Part shown: piece after piece, positions 1-8,788 of the stretch | Layout: each line of letters opens with the position of its first letter | Numbering within the stretch: position 1 is the first letter of the stretch | Source: a virus | IMG/VR virus record: IMGVR_UViG_3300028388_004266 | Coordinates: 1 to 21,129 of that record | DNA length: 21,129 nt | Direction: 5' to 3' (one strand) | The notes under the pieces: model-generated | The model's input: only the letters and a program-made list of their open reading frames with translations | Database searches by the model: none | What the model was told of the DNA's origin: nothing | Position numbers and translations under genes: made by a program

Positions 1-2
1 TT

Positions 3-53
3 GAGCTTGCTGATGGCTTTGACACTGCCGGTAACTGGACGATCCAAGGCTAA
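3..53 (+). CDS. C-terminal end of an upstream tail-region gene (partial)
   Basis: An open frame enters from the left edge and ends in TAA at 51-53. Only 16 residues are visible, ending in NWTIQG. The stop shares one base with the ATG of the next gene (TAATG), an overlap used elsewhere in this phage, so this is probably a genuine gene end. Its position just before tail genes suggests a tail or tail-assembly protein, but the fragment is too short to identify. Confidence 0.6.
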   Translation, partial: ELADGFDTAGNWTIQG

Positions 54-460
54 TGGCAACGACCTTCCCAAGTATCGAGCCAACAGCTAGGAGCTTCACG
101 GCACCAGCATGGCAAACGACGACACAGACATCTCAATCTGGCGTAGTAACTCGCAGGTTGTGGGGCAGCAAACCAAGCCGCGCCACGCTAAACCTGCAGT
201 TCAATAACGTTGATGATACGGACACAAGCGCAATCCTCAACGCCTACAACACTGCCAAGGGCTCTGTCGATAGCTTGACGCTGCCAGGCATCTTGTTCAA
301 TGGCGCGGATACGACGCTAAAAAACTGGCTAAACGGAAGCTCCGCTGCTGCTGGATTGCTGTGGTGCTTTGCCGAGGGCTCGCCGCCGCAAGTTGAAAGC
401 ATTGCACCTGGCAGGTCTAACGTAAGCGTCAGCTTGACCGCAGAGCTTAGAATAAGCTAA
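53..460 (+). CDS. putative small phage tail protein (135 aa)
   Basis: The 135-aa protein starts at an ATG overlapping the upstream stop by one base. It is rich in Ser/Thr, Ala and beta-prone stretches, has no signal peptide or membrane segment, and ends in an alternating beta-strand pattern (VSVSLTAELRIS), as in many small tail and tail-tip proteins. It sits 12 nt before a tail-tube-like gene, which places it in the tail module. I infer a minor tail or tail-tip component. I cannot name the family, and no catalytic motif is visible. Confidence 0.7.
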   Translation: MATTFPSIEPTARSFTAPAWQTTTQTSQSGVVTRRLWGSKPSRATLNLQFNNVDDTDTSAILNAYNTAKGSVDSLTLPGILFNGADTTLKNWLNGSSAAAGLLWCFAEGSPPQVESIAPGRSNVSVSLTAELRIS

Positions 461-472
461 AAGGTTCCCACT

Positions 473-1609
473 ATGGCTGTTAAGACAGGCGCCACCGCCG
501 AACTCCGACTCGATGGCTCGGCCATTGCCAAAGTCCGTGACGTATCCATTACGTTTGCTAGGGATGCGCTGGAAACCACCGGCATCGGACAGAATGACAA
601 TCAAGCGTATTGGACTGGCGACCGCATCATTATCGCCGCCGCAGGTGGCGTTCCATTCGACATCAATGACGACGGTTACGCAGACTGCCCCGATGGCCAT
701 GCCTTTTACCGTGGATCGACTTGGGCAACAGGCCCAGCACTTGCTTTCTACGTCGGGGCATTGACGGATGGCGCACCATTTTACGATCAGTTCACGGAAA
801 CCGGCACGCTGACAACCCAGGCTGGCGACACACTGATCACCCAGGCTGGCGACACACTGATTGGCTTCCTCGGCAGCGAAGATGACAATGACCGCTACAA
901 CACCGCTGCGACAACAGGACTATCAACGCAAGTAGATGGCTACATGAGCCGCGATGCACTGGATCGCATCAAGTTATGGACCACTGAAGGTGCCGCGCAT
1001 TCTGGGACAGGAACTGAAAAGACGCTGGTTGCCGTAAAGCCGTCAAACTTCATCATCACGCACTACGACAGCGACGCGAGCTATACCAGCGCAATCGATA
1101 GTGCAGCCAACTCAATCCAGCCGTTGACATTGCCTGATTCCGAGCAACGCCTTGCTTCGGCGATCACGCTGCCCGCTGGCTTCAGCGTGGTATGCGAAAA
1201 CCGAGATTGGAAGCTGCAATGCGACCTCCAAGAATGGGTCATGAGCATCGATGCCAGCAACCTTGACACCACTGCGATCGGCGAAACGTTCGGTGAAAAT
1301 ATCAAATCCCTGGTCCGTGGTGCTGGCAGCTTGCAGTTTTTGGCTGAACACAAGAGCGTTGCGACTGAAGAAGACAGCCTTGCGTTACTCAGGCTGGTGC
1401 TTTTGACCCAAAACCAGTGCAACACCAAAGCACGGTTCTATCTGTACAAGGATCGCACGGCACCGTCGCCCCGCATCGACGGATCGGTGTATTACGAGTG
1501 CGACATCCTTCTAACCAATACTCGGCTTAATACTCGCGCCACCGAGATTATCGCTGGCACGGCTGACTTCGTTGCCACGTCTGAAATCAAGCTCAAAGTA
1601 GCAGCCTGA
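473..1609 (+). CDS. tail-tube-like structural protein with internal duplication
   Basis: The 378-aa product has an N-terminus (about residues 1-45: AELRLDG, SITFARDALETTGIG) typical of phage major tail/tube proteins. The C-terminal 130 residues repeat that pattern (SIDASNLDTTAIG near residue 257) and continue into a long beta-rich region ending TSEIKLKVAA. Between them lies about 200 residues of unrelated sequence with a 24-bp tandem repeat. Tube proteins of this kind are usually 130-200 aa, so this one is about twice as long. No tape-measure gene follows, which is unusual for the main tail tube, so it could be a distal-tail or hub protein with a tube fold. AAGG about 10 nt before the ATG is a modest ribosome binding site. 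Confidence 0.7.
   Translation: MAVKTGATAELRLDGSAIAKVRDVSITFARDALETTGIGQNDNQAYWTGDRIIIAAAGGVPFDINDDGYADCPDGHAFYRGSTWATGPALAFYVGALTDGAPFYDQFTETGTLTTQAGDTLITQAGDTLIGFLGSEDDNDRYNTAATTGLSTQVDGYMSRDALDRIKLWTTEGAAHSGTGTEKTLVAVKPSNFIITHYDSDASYTSAIDSAANSIQPLTLPDSEQRLASAITLPAGFSVVCENRDWKLQCDLQEWVMSIDASNLDTTAIGETFGENIKSLVRGAGSLQFLAEHKSVATEEDSLALLRLVLLTQNQCNTKARFYLYKDRTAPSPRIDGSVYYECDILLTNTRLNTRATEIIAGTADFVATSEIKLKVAA
815..862 (+). repeat. 24-bp tandem direct repeat (2 copies) inside a tail gene
   Basis: Two adjacent 24-nt copies, 815-838 and 839-862, differ only in the last base. Each begins ACCCAGGCTGGCG. The unit is in frame and encodes TQAGDTLI twice. The near-identity suggests a recent slippage duplication in a tolerant loop. 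Confidence 0.95.
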
Positions 1610-1651
1610 TTTATGCGGTGCTACGATGACCCCATGTAGTGCCAAGGTAAC

Positions 1652-4600
1652 GTGTCCAGCCTGGAATTTGCCGGTGACAATGGTTCGCTGAGCGACATTA
1701 ACGCAACTCAAGGTGAGTTTCGCAGTCAGATCGCGGCCTTGACCGACATGGTCAAGCAGATTGCTGGTAATGCTGCCGTTTCCGCTGGCGACTCTGCACA
1801 GGCTGATCCTCTTAACGCCCCATTTACTCTTTACGTCAACCCCTATACCGGCAGTGATGAGTTTGTCGGTGGATCGTATAACGACTACGAAACCGGCGCG
1901 ACGCAGCAAGAAATTATTGAATCGAAGCTTAAGCGCCTTGAAAAGCAGCGCCTGACTTGCGGTTTCACGCCGCAGCGTCCGTTCAAGACGATCAACCGCG
2001 CTGTCATTGAAGCGGCGATCATCACCAGCAAGGACTGGTACACGATTACTGATCCTGCCGCACATGTGGACTGCGTGAGCATCGTGCTCAGCACTGGTGT
2101 TCACACGCTTTACAACGACCCTGGGCAAGCCAGCACCAGCATCGCAAGCTGGGGCGCATCCAAGAATCCGAGTACGGCTGATCTGATCAAGTTCAACCCT
2201 GCCACGGTTGGCGGTGTGCTGCTGCCTCGTGGTTGTTCGCTGTGCGGACCTGACCTTCGCAAAACCACGATCCGCCCCAACTGGGTGCCCGCTGTTGCTG
2301 ACGAAGCGGCAGATTACAGCAACCGTCGCGGGATGCTGAAGATCACCGGAACCGGCTACTTCTTTGGCTTTACGGTGATGGACAAGATTGGCCTTGAAGC
2401 CAGTCACCATCTGCTGGATGCGTTCCAGTTTGCCAGCAAAGCAGAGCTTGATGATTTCTACGCCAAAACGTTCAGCGCTGTGGGATCTGGCGCGGACTTG
2501 GCTTCCGCTCTAACCGTCACACGCGGCACCGAATACCAGATCGTTGGTCCGATTGATCAGACGCAATCGCCCACCAGCGCTTGGGATACGACCAGCAGCG
2601 CTTCGCCGTACATCTTCAACTGCTCCATCCGATCCAACTACGGCATCGGTGGTGCGTTCATGGACGGCTCCAAGGTCGAGGGCCTGAAGTCAATGGTCTG
2701 CGCCAACTACACCGGCGTCAGCCTGCAGAAAGATATGAGCTGCTGGCAGATTTATGACGGCAGCAACTGGGTGCAGCCGACCTATGAGCAATACATCAAC
2801 GCTGACCCTGATAACACACGGATGAACCCGGCGCGGCTAAGTCGCCACATCTGCGCCATCAACGACGCCTTCATCCAGGAGGTGTCCGTTTTTGCCATCG
2901 GTCAAGGCATTCACCACTTCACCGACCTCGGTGGTGAAATCACTGTCACCAACAGCAACAGCTCGTTTGGTGGTTGCGCTGCGTACAGCAAAGGCTACAA
3001 AGGCACAGCATTCCCGAGCGACACAAACTGGGCAGTCAGCGGTATCCGTGTGCCGCTCGATCTGCAAGAAAAAACTGGCAACATCCGAACGATCTATCTC
3101 GGCACGATTGATTCGGCTACGAGTAGCAAGATCACCCTGACATCACCGCTTGCAGCGGATACCTCGTCTGACAGTATCCCGGCTGTTTTGCTGGAAGATG
3201 GATACACACTCGCCAGCGGCACCTACATCTGGGCTGAAAATCCGCTTGGTGAACCATGGTACGCACCTCTTGCGTCTAACGCTTGGGACGCAAGCGCACC
3301 AGATGAAATTGATATCAGCAGCGCTTTTGATGGCGCTGACGACACGATTGAGGAGGGTGTCAGCCTGCTCCCAGGGAAGCGTGTTTACATCCGTCGCTTG
3401 GTTGATACACGCACTCCAAACGAACGCCGGATTTCGGTTCTTGCTAACAACACCGCATCAGCTCGGTTGCCGCAGCGTAACTTTATTATCCAAACAGATC
3501 CGTTGCGAACCAACGGTGCCATCAGCCGTGAATTCACAACAACCGGCACCGAAATTTTTGCTGTTAGCAACGCTGGCGCGGGGAATGAGGCTGGCGTAAC
3601 GACCTCAACAGAATTCACCCTGCGGCGCTCTGCGCCGAGCACGGCATACAGCAACGGCGACTTCTATACCGCAGGAACAGTTGTCCGCAGCGGCGGCAAG
3701 CACTACATTGCCACGCGCGATATTTATACAACAACGGCATCACCGGATCCTGCATCATGGCTCGAAACCTTTGTTCACACGGCATCGGATTACGACGCTG
3801 AGGACCCTATCACGCAAGAAGCGCGGCAGATCATTATTGACACAGACACCGACACTGATGCCTACAGCACAGATCTTGGCATTAACTGGTCCAGCGTCTG
3901 GGCTGATGATGAGTACCGCAGCTCAACTGACTACAAAGGTGTTCACGCATTCTTGGTTGCATTGGGCTTGACCAGCAATCAAGCTCATGCTGCACTGGTC
4001 CCGCAAGCTGCTTCTGATCGGCTGCTGGATCCTACCAGCGCAACAGATTTCCCGAACGCACCAGCAGGTGGAGCGGCGACCGGACGTGGCAACTGGGCTA
4101 TTGAGTTCCGCCGCCCGAGCACACTGCGCCTTTATGGCCACGCCTGGGAATGGGCTGGTTTCCTGAACTACTCAAAGGCCATTCCAGCGGCGCAAAAAGA
4201 CCTTGGTCCGCAGAACGCCTTCACTTACTACTTCACCAACGAAGCAGGTGGCCGCGTCGTGCCGCAAGGCAGCAACGAAAACGGATTCAACATCACACCA
4301 CGCGGTCTCGAAGACATCGAGACTGGTTCAACGCTAACTGTCGAAAACATCGGCAGCAGCTCGATTGACATTATCGCTCAAACAGAATTTGAAAATCTCA
4401 GCGTTACTGATACGTTAACCACAGAAAACCTTAATATAACTGGCTCGATTAGCGGCTTGCCAACTGTAGGCTCAGCAACAACAGGCAATACCGATGATGA
4501 CCTAGGTTTTGTTCGTTTGGCTAGCATCTCGGACTTAGAAAGCACCTCTCTCGCGTCCACTGATGCTGCGATCGAACAATCACCTGAAGTTGTCACATAC

Positions 4601-6241
4601 AAAGGATTAAATTATTGGAAAAATTATAACAATTTAGTCAGCGCTCGTAGCGGCACGCAATACGTCTACGTTGATCCAGTTAATGGTCGAACCGCAAGTG
4701 TTAGTGAATTGCTTGAAGAAGAACCTAACATCCAAATGACGTGGAACGGAACCAAATGGAGTAAAAGCGCAAATCAACCCGCAAAATCAATTGTAAATGC
4801 TGTCGGGTACATCAACGCTCGATTCAGCGCAAACGAAACAATTGAATTGCGTATTGGACCTGGGTTTTATTTAGAGGCAGGTGAACTACGTTTGACATGC
4901 AAAGCTCGTGTGAGGGCATGGGATTTTGTTAACAATACATACTTGAATGATGAAGAAGATGGCGGAACGAAGCCGTTTATGGGCCAGGTCGAAGTTAACG
5001 GCGAACGCGGTAAATCATGGGACCAAACTCGTGCTTACCTAACAAACCCAGCAAATCATCCCATTTTTCTCTCTCGCCCTCGGATGACATATTCATACAG
5101 CCCTCCGCAAGGCTTTTTTGAAACAACGCCATTGCGATTTGTATTTGAACAAGACGCAACTATAATTGGCTGTGTTTGGCTGGGTCCAGCTGAAGTACTT
5201 ACGCAATCTGCAGATAACGTACCCGATAGCTTTTTTGCTCCATCAAATAGCAGTGTTGATATTGCAACAATTAGAGCCAATACTAGGGTTGATCCCGACA
5301 ATGCCCTGAATTACTTAATTAAAGCGGAAATCTCTAGCAGGTCTGACGATAACGCAACATGGGAGCACATGTTTGCTCAATCTTGCATTGAGGGCCAAGC
5401 AAGGCTTACTGTTTCCAACTGCGCTTTTGACGCTATGGCTCCTGTCGAACAAGAAAATAACAACAGGAGGAGAGATGGAGTTATTACAGTATCGGCTCAA
5501 CCTGCAGAAATTGCTGGCATATGGGCTATCGGTAATGTCAATGTAAGCAGTGCGCTAACAGGGGCGCCAGCCTATAGAAGCAATAGCACCTATCAATATA
5601 CAGGTCATCATAGGACTCTTATCGCCGCAACATCAGATGAACTTGAGGGCACAGCGGCGGCGATAAGGCTAGGTGGATTTCGCGAAATCGGTGGCGGCTC
5701 TGGCGCAGACGCTGATTATAATTTTGCTTGGAATAATATCCATTTGGTTAACAACAGCCTTCAATACAGAGATGGCTGGGATACATCCAATCCACCAAGC
5801 ACAGCAAGTTATCTAGACGAAGATCCTACCACTGGTACGAACTGGAAACTAATCGGTCCTGGCTATGATGGATTTATTGATACTGTAACTAGGCTAGGGC
5901 AGTTTGGTCTTTTCTGGCACGCAGCTTTTGTCCAATCAGCAAACCATCTGCAAGGTTTTGCAGGAATTTTTGGCAACATTTCACTGCAAAGCGGCGTCAG
6001 AAGAACAAGAGGGATTGCAAGTATACCGGCTGGATTTACTGGCATAGAATGGCGTCTTAGTTACTTCTTGCGTCGCGCTGGAACGATAAGTGCTGCAAGT
6101 AATGTAGGCAACACACCCGCCAATCCAGGTGAAGTCGGATCGCTTCAAGATTTTGACCCGCTTAACGCTCAGGTATTCCCAATCAAAAAAGGAATTGATG
6201 TGAACGAAGCCGTAACGGTCAGTAGAGACCTTTGGCTGTAG
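1652..6241 (+). CDS. giant beta-helix tail fibre / virion structural protein (1529 aa)
   Basis: I infer a virion fibre or spike that contacts the host surface. Near residues 57-155 is a pattern like DUF1565/pectate-lyase N-caps: LYVNPYTGSD, then RPFKTINRAV, then a hydrophobic strand. A second version lies near residues 1003-1070 (YVYVDPVNG, QPAKSIVNAV, IELRIGPGFY). The rest is Asn/Ser/Thr/Gly-rich beta sequence typical of right-handed parallel beta-helices. The start is GTG at 1652 with AAGG four bases upstream; the next in-frame ATG is 32 codons later and would still leave both modules intact. GC content falls from about 60% to under 40% at about 4380 (residue 911). It resembles the large structural proteins of cyanophages, but the exact role (fibre, baseplate or spike) is not provable here. 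Confidence 0.8.
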   Translation: MSSLEFAGDNGSLSDINATQGEFRSQIAALTDMVKQIAGNAAVSAGDSAQADPLNAPFTLYVNPYTGSDEFVGGSYNDYETGATQQEIIESKLKRLEKQRLTCGFTPQRPFKTINRAVIEAAIITSKDWYTITDPAAHVDCVSIVLSTGVHTLYNDPGQASTSIASWGASKNPSTADLIKFNPATVGGVLLPRGCSLCGPDLRKTTIRPNWVPAVADEAADYSNRRGMLKITGTGYFFGFTVMDKIGLEASHHLLDAFQFASKAELDDFYAKTFSAVGSGADLASALTVTRGTEYQIVGPIDQTQSPTSAWDTTSSASPYIFNCSIRSNYGIGGAFMDGSKVEGLKSMVCANYTGVSLQKDMSCWQIYDGSNWVQPTYEQYINADPDNTRMNPARLSRHICAINDAFIQEVSVFAIGQGIHHFTDLGGEITVTNSNSSFGGCAAYSKGYKGTAFPSDTNWAVSGIRVPLDLQEKTGNIRTIYLGTIDSATSSKITLTSPLAADTSSDSIPAVLLEDGYTLASGTYIWAENPLGEPWYAPLASNAWDASAPDEIDISSAFDGADDTIEEGVSLLPGKRVYIRRLVDTRTPNERRISVLANNTASARLPQRNFIIQTDPLRTNGAISREFTTTGTEIFAVSNAGAGNEAGVTTSTEFTLRRSAPSTAYSNGDFYTAGTVVRSGGKHYIATRDIYTTTASPDPASWLETFVHTASDYDAEDPITQEARQIIIDTDTDTDAYSTDLGINWSSVWADDEYRSSTDYKGVHAFLVALGLTSNQAHAALVPQAASDRLLDPTSATDFPNAPAGGAATGRGNWAIEFRRPSTLRLYGHAWEWAGFLNYSKAIPAAQKDLGPQNAFTYYFTNEAGGRVVPQGSNENGFNITPRGLEDIETGSTLTVENIGSSSIDIIAQTEFENLSVTDTLTTENLNITGSISGLPTVGSATTGNTDDDLGFVRLASISDLESTSLASTDAAIEQSPEVVTYKGLNYWKNYNNLVSARSGTQYVYVDPVNGRTASVSELLEEEPNIQMTWNGTKWSKSANQPAKSIVNAVGYINARFSANETIELRIGPGFYLEAGELRLTCKARVRAWDFVNNTYLNDEEDGGTKPFMGQVEVNGERGKSWDQTRAYLTNPANHPIFLSRPRMTYSYSPPQGFFETTPLRFVFEQDATIIGCVWLGPAEVLTQSADNVPDSFFAPSNSSVDIATIRANTRVDPDNALNYLIKAEISSRSDDNATWEHMFAQSCIEGQARLTVSNCAFDAMAPVEQENNNRRRDGVITVSAQPAEIAGIWAIGNVNVSSALTGAPAYRSNSTYQYTGHHRTLIAATSDELEGTAAAIRLGGFREIGGGSGADADYNFAWNNIHLVNNSLQYRDGWDTSNPPSTASYLDEDPTTGTNWKLIGPGYDGFIDTVTRLGQFGLFWHAAFVQSANHLQGFAGIFGNISLQSGVRRTRGIASIPAGFTGIEWRLSYFLRRAGTISAASNVGNTPANPGEVGSLQDFDPLNAQVFPIKKGIDVNEAVTVSRDLWL

Positions 6242-6300
6242 CCTCCTTGGGGGGTTGAGGTAGACTTTAGTTAATCTGGATCACCGCTTTCTGACCTGCC

Positions 6301-7821
6301 ATGGCCAACATCAAAATCACCGACCTAACGGTTTATACCAATCCTGATACCACGGATGTGCTGCCGATCGTTGATGTTGGTGCGGATGTCACGAAGAAGG
6401 TCGCTGTTGGCGAAGTAGTCGGCAAGATCACAGGCGATGTAAGCGTTGCCACTGACGGAACCTCGGCGATTGCAGTGGGCGCGATCGTCAATGCTGACGT
6501 AAACGCCTCGGCTGCAATTGCTGGCACTAAGATCAGCCCGAATTTTGGCAGCCAGACCATCACCACCACTGGCGTTATTAGTGCTGCCCTTGGCGCTGCC
6601 GCTACGCCAAGCATCACCTTCACTGGCGATCTCAACACCGGCATCTACAGCCCCGGCGCAAACCAAGTAGCGGTAGCAACTAATGGGCAGGGGAGGTTGT
6701 TTGTTGATGCGAGTGGGAATGTAAATGTTGGTCTTGGCGGAGCACGGCCGACAGTCTCTATTGGCAACAGAATACTAATGCTGAGTCCTGATAGTGGCTC
6801 GTCAGAGATAGTTCTTTTTAATCCAGATGCAAACGATGCAGCATTTTCGCATATTACTTTTGGTGGATTCAGGGACAATGCGGGAGCTACTGCTCGCATT
6901 TCCGCAAACAGAAGGGGTGAAATTGTATTTGGCAACAATGATGCTGTTAATGGCGTTAATACAGTAACCGAACGCCTGCGCATCACGTCCGCAGGGCTCG
7001 TAGGCATAGGGACTAGTGCGCCTGCTTATGCTTTCGACTGTCGCGGCCAAGGTGCTTTTGAATTATATAACGCTACTGGTGGAGGAAATGTTTTAAATTT
7101 GCGACCGTCTTTGGGGGATGCCAGTAAGTACAACATGAGCATCAGCTCCTACGACCATGGCGGAGAAGGAGTAGGGTCTGCAGACGGATTGAGTATTAAC
7201 GGATTTGATGGGGTTAGCATTTGCACAGGTAATAGTACCGCTAGGCAAGAAAGAGTTCGTGTTACTCAAGCAGGCAACGTAGGGATTGGCACTCAGAGCC
7301 CTGCCTATCAGTTACAAGTTTCGACAGATTCTGCTGGTAAACCATCAACAAACACTTGGACAGTTGTCTCCGACGAACGTATCAAAGACGACATTGAACT
7401 TGCCGACCTTGACATCTGCTACGACGCAGTTAAAAACATCCCACTGAAGCGGTTCAAGTGGAAGGATGAAGTCTATACCGAAGAGCAAGTTTCAGACCGC
7501 CACAAGATTGGCTGGATTGCTCAGGATGTAGAAGCAGTCTTTCCTAAAGCAGTCCGTACCAATGAGTTTAAGTACGGTCGAGTTTACGAAGAGATTATTA
7601 TCCCTGCCGTACCTGAAGAGCTGGATGACGAAGGCAATGTGATTACGCCTGCTCAACCAGAGCGTATCGAGCAAGGCGAGCTAATCAGCGAAGAGGTCAT
7701 CGAAGACTGCCGTGATCTCAATGCTGATCAGCTTTATGCTGCGATGTACGGTGCTATTCAAAAGCTGATTGCTAAAGTAGAGACATTGGAAACAGAGATT
7801 GCAACGCTCAAGGCTGCATGA
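6301..7821 (+). CDS. tail fibre with C-terminal S74 intramolecular chaperone
   Basis: The 506-aa fibre starts with an N-terminus common in phage fibres (MANIKITDL, then TDVLPIVDV). Its shaft has two copies of a stem motif (GLVGIGTSAPAY and GNVGIGTQSPAY). The C-terminus is a peptidase_S74/endosialidase-type chaperone: S357-D-E-R-I-K362 is the cleavage-site motif, followed by RFKW, IGWIAQDVE and a coiled coil at the end. By analogy with the family, the last 150 residues trimerise the fibre and are then released by cutting before Ser357. The shaft (about 6670-7370) is AT-richer than both ends, suggesting exchange of the receptor-binding part. No Shine-Dalgarno sequence is seen before the ATG. 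The stop overlaps the next gene by ATGA. Confidence 0.9.
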   Translation: MANIKITDLTVYTNPDTTDVLPIVDVGADVTKKVAVGEVVGKITGDVSVATDGTSAIAVGAIVNADVNASAAIAGTKISPNFGSQTITTTGVISAALGAAATPSITFTGDLNTGIYSPGANQVAVATNGQGRLFVDASGNVNVGLGGARPTVSIGNRILMLSPDSGSSEIVLFNPDANDAAFSHITFGGFRDNAGATARISANRRGEIVFGNNDAVNGVNTVTERLRITSAGLVGIGTSAPAYAFDCRGQGAFELYNATGGGNVLNLRPSLGDASKYNMSISSYDHGGEGVGSADGLSINGFDGVSICTGNSTARQERVRVTQAGNVGIGTQSPAYQLQVSTDSAGKPSTNTWTVVSDERIKDDIELADLDICYDAVKNIPLKRFKWKDEVYTEEQVSDRHKIGWIAQDVEAVFPKAVRTNEFKYGRVYEEIIIPAVPEELDDEGNVITPAQPERIEQGELISEEVIEDCRDLNADQLYAAMYGAIQKLIAKVETLETEIATLKAA

Positions 7822-8312
7822 ATGAAAGCGCAATAACGGCGGCGCCACTCAAGTGCTCGGTATGCAGTGAAATACTCCCTGCTGAGCACTTTTATGCGTT
7901 ACGCAGCCGAAAAAATGGCAAGCGCGATTCAAGCGGAATCATTCGATCTTCACGCTGCAAGGATTGCCAAATCAACGACTACTTAAAGCTGGACCCACGC
8001 AAAAAGCTGCTGTACGCGGCCAGAAAGCGTGCCAAGCAAAATGAGCTTGAGTGCAGCATCACGGTGGACGACATTGTGATTCCTGAGTTCTGCCCTGCGC
8101 TTGGCATCAAACTTGAGGCTCGTGTTGGTGCAGGGCGATCAAACCGTGAAGACATCGGCAGCTCGCCAAGTCTTGACCGTATCGACAACAGCAAAGGCTA
8201 CGTGCCCGGCAATGTAGCTGTGATTTCATTACGAGCCAACATGATCAAAACAGATGCGACCGCTGCTGAACTCAAAGCAGTGGCTGCCTACATTGATAAC
8301 CAGCCACGGTGA
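7818..8312 (+). CDS. HNH-type (endonuclease VII-like) zinc endonuclease
   Basis: The 164-aa protein has an N-terminal zinc finger (C13-x2-C16 and C47-x2-C50) and a C-terminal nuclease-like block: SLDRID at 118-123, then GYVPGNVAVIS with N132, then a second Asn at N141. This arrangement is known in phage HNH/recombination endonuclease VII-type proteins, where the DRID and Asn residues belong to the beta-beta-alpha metal site. The usual first His is replaced by Asp. It could be a homing-type endonuclease or one acting on phage DNA junctions. It overlaps the fibre gene by 4 nt (ATGA), so it is probably translated with it. A free-standing endonuclease beside a mosaic fibre gene could promote fibre exchange; that is inference. 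Confidence 0.75.
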   Translation: MNESAITAAPLKCSVCSEILPAEHFYALRSRKNGKRDSSGIIRSSRCKDCQINDYLKLDPRKKLLYAARKRAKQNELECSITVDDIVIPEFCPALGIKLEARVGAGRSNREDIGSSPSLDRIDNSKGYVPGNVAVISLRANMIKTDATAAELKAVAAYIDNQPR

Positions 8313-8334
8313 CGAGTCCCCTTCACTCATCTGC

Positions 8335-8361
8335 CTGGCTCGGCGTAATAAACTGAGCCAG
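8335..8361. other. hairpin after the endonuclease gene, possible weak terminator
   Basis: CTGGCTC (8335-8341) pairs perfectly with GAGCCAG (8355-8361) around a 13-nt loop. No T-run follows, so it is not a standard intrinsic terminator. It may act as an RNA-processing or partial termination signal. Confidence 0.45.
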
Positions 8362-8384
8362 CGTAGTCTTTGACGTTACTACGC
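8361..8384. other. second hairpin abutting the first
   Basis: GCGTAGT (8361-8367) pairs perfectly with ACTACGC (8378-8384) around a 10-nt loop and starts at the last base of the preceding hairpin. The region 8313-8450 has no convincing gene, so these twin stems are its main content. Confidence 0.45.
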
Positions 8385-8450
8385 TTCGGTTGACCGCCCT
8401 ATGTGCTCCTGCGGCTTCTGCACTACAATGCCAACAGGCATTTCATACCC

Positions 8451-8762
8451 ATGACCACCAACTTTGAATGGAAAATCGCCAATCTCGAAAGGCACACCGC
8501 TGACGGCGCCGTTTTCACCGTGCATTACACCGTGAATGCCGATGACGGCACCTATTCAGCAGGCGCGTACGGCAGCCTTGGGCTCGAAGCACCGGATCCT
8601 GACAGCATGATCCCGTTCGACAACCTCACCGAAGAGATTGTGGTCGGTTGGGTGAAGGACAACTTCGGCGAAGAGAAAGTCGCCGAGATCGAGCAAGCAC
8701 TTCAAGCCCAGCTCGATGAGAAACATGCGCCAACTAAAGCGGCTGGTGTGCCTTGGGGCTGA
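8451..8762 (+). CDS. conserved cyanophage protein of unknown function (DUF7936-like)
   Basis: The 103-aa acidic protein has an N-terminal beta-rich half (VFTVHYTV, then SAGAYGSLGLE) and a C-terminal helical half (EEIVVGWVKDNFGEEKVAEIEQALQ) ending in GVPWG. I recall this pattern from cyanophage proteins now grouped as DUF7936; the name is from memory. I place the start at ATG 8451 because MTTNFEWK is the natural N-terminus; the longer frame to 8403 reads through non-protein-like sequence. No Shine-Dalgarno sequence is present. Function is unknown. It lies between the fibre and lysis regions, so it may be virion-associated or late-expressed. Confidence 0.75.
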   Translation: MTTNFEWKIANLERHTADGAVFTVHYTVNADDGTYSAGAYGSLGLEAPDPDSMIPFDNLTEEIVVGWVKDNFGEEKVAEIEQALQAQLDEKHAPTKAAGVPWG

Positions 8763-8769
8763 TAAAATA
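8761..8769 (+). promoter_or_regulatory. GATAAAATA motif, possible late-promoter element
   Basis: GATAAAATA overlaps the stop of the preceding gene and lies 20 nt before the next ATG. The identical 9-mer occurs at 9257-9265 before another lysis-region gene. It resembles a -10 box (TAAAAT) or the T4-type late element, but no convincing -35 box is seen. Confidence 0.3.
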
Positions 8770-8788
8770 GAAGAAACGCGAAAGAGCG

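Noticed and set aside
1511-2410. A 299-codon minus-strand open frame opposite the tail-tube and giant fibre genes
   Set aside because: It lies entirely antisense to well-supported genes, has no recognisable domain, and its composition is that of a complementary frame.
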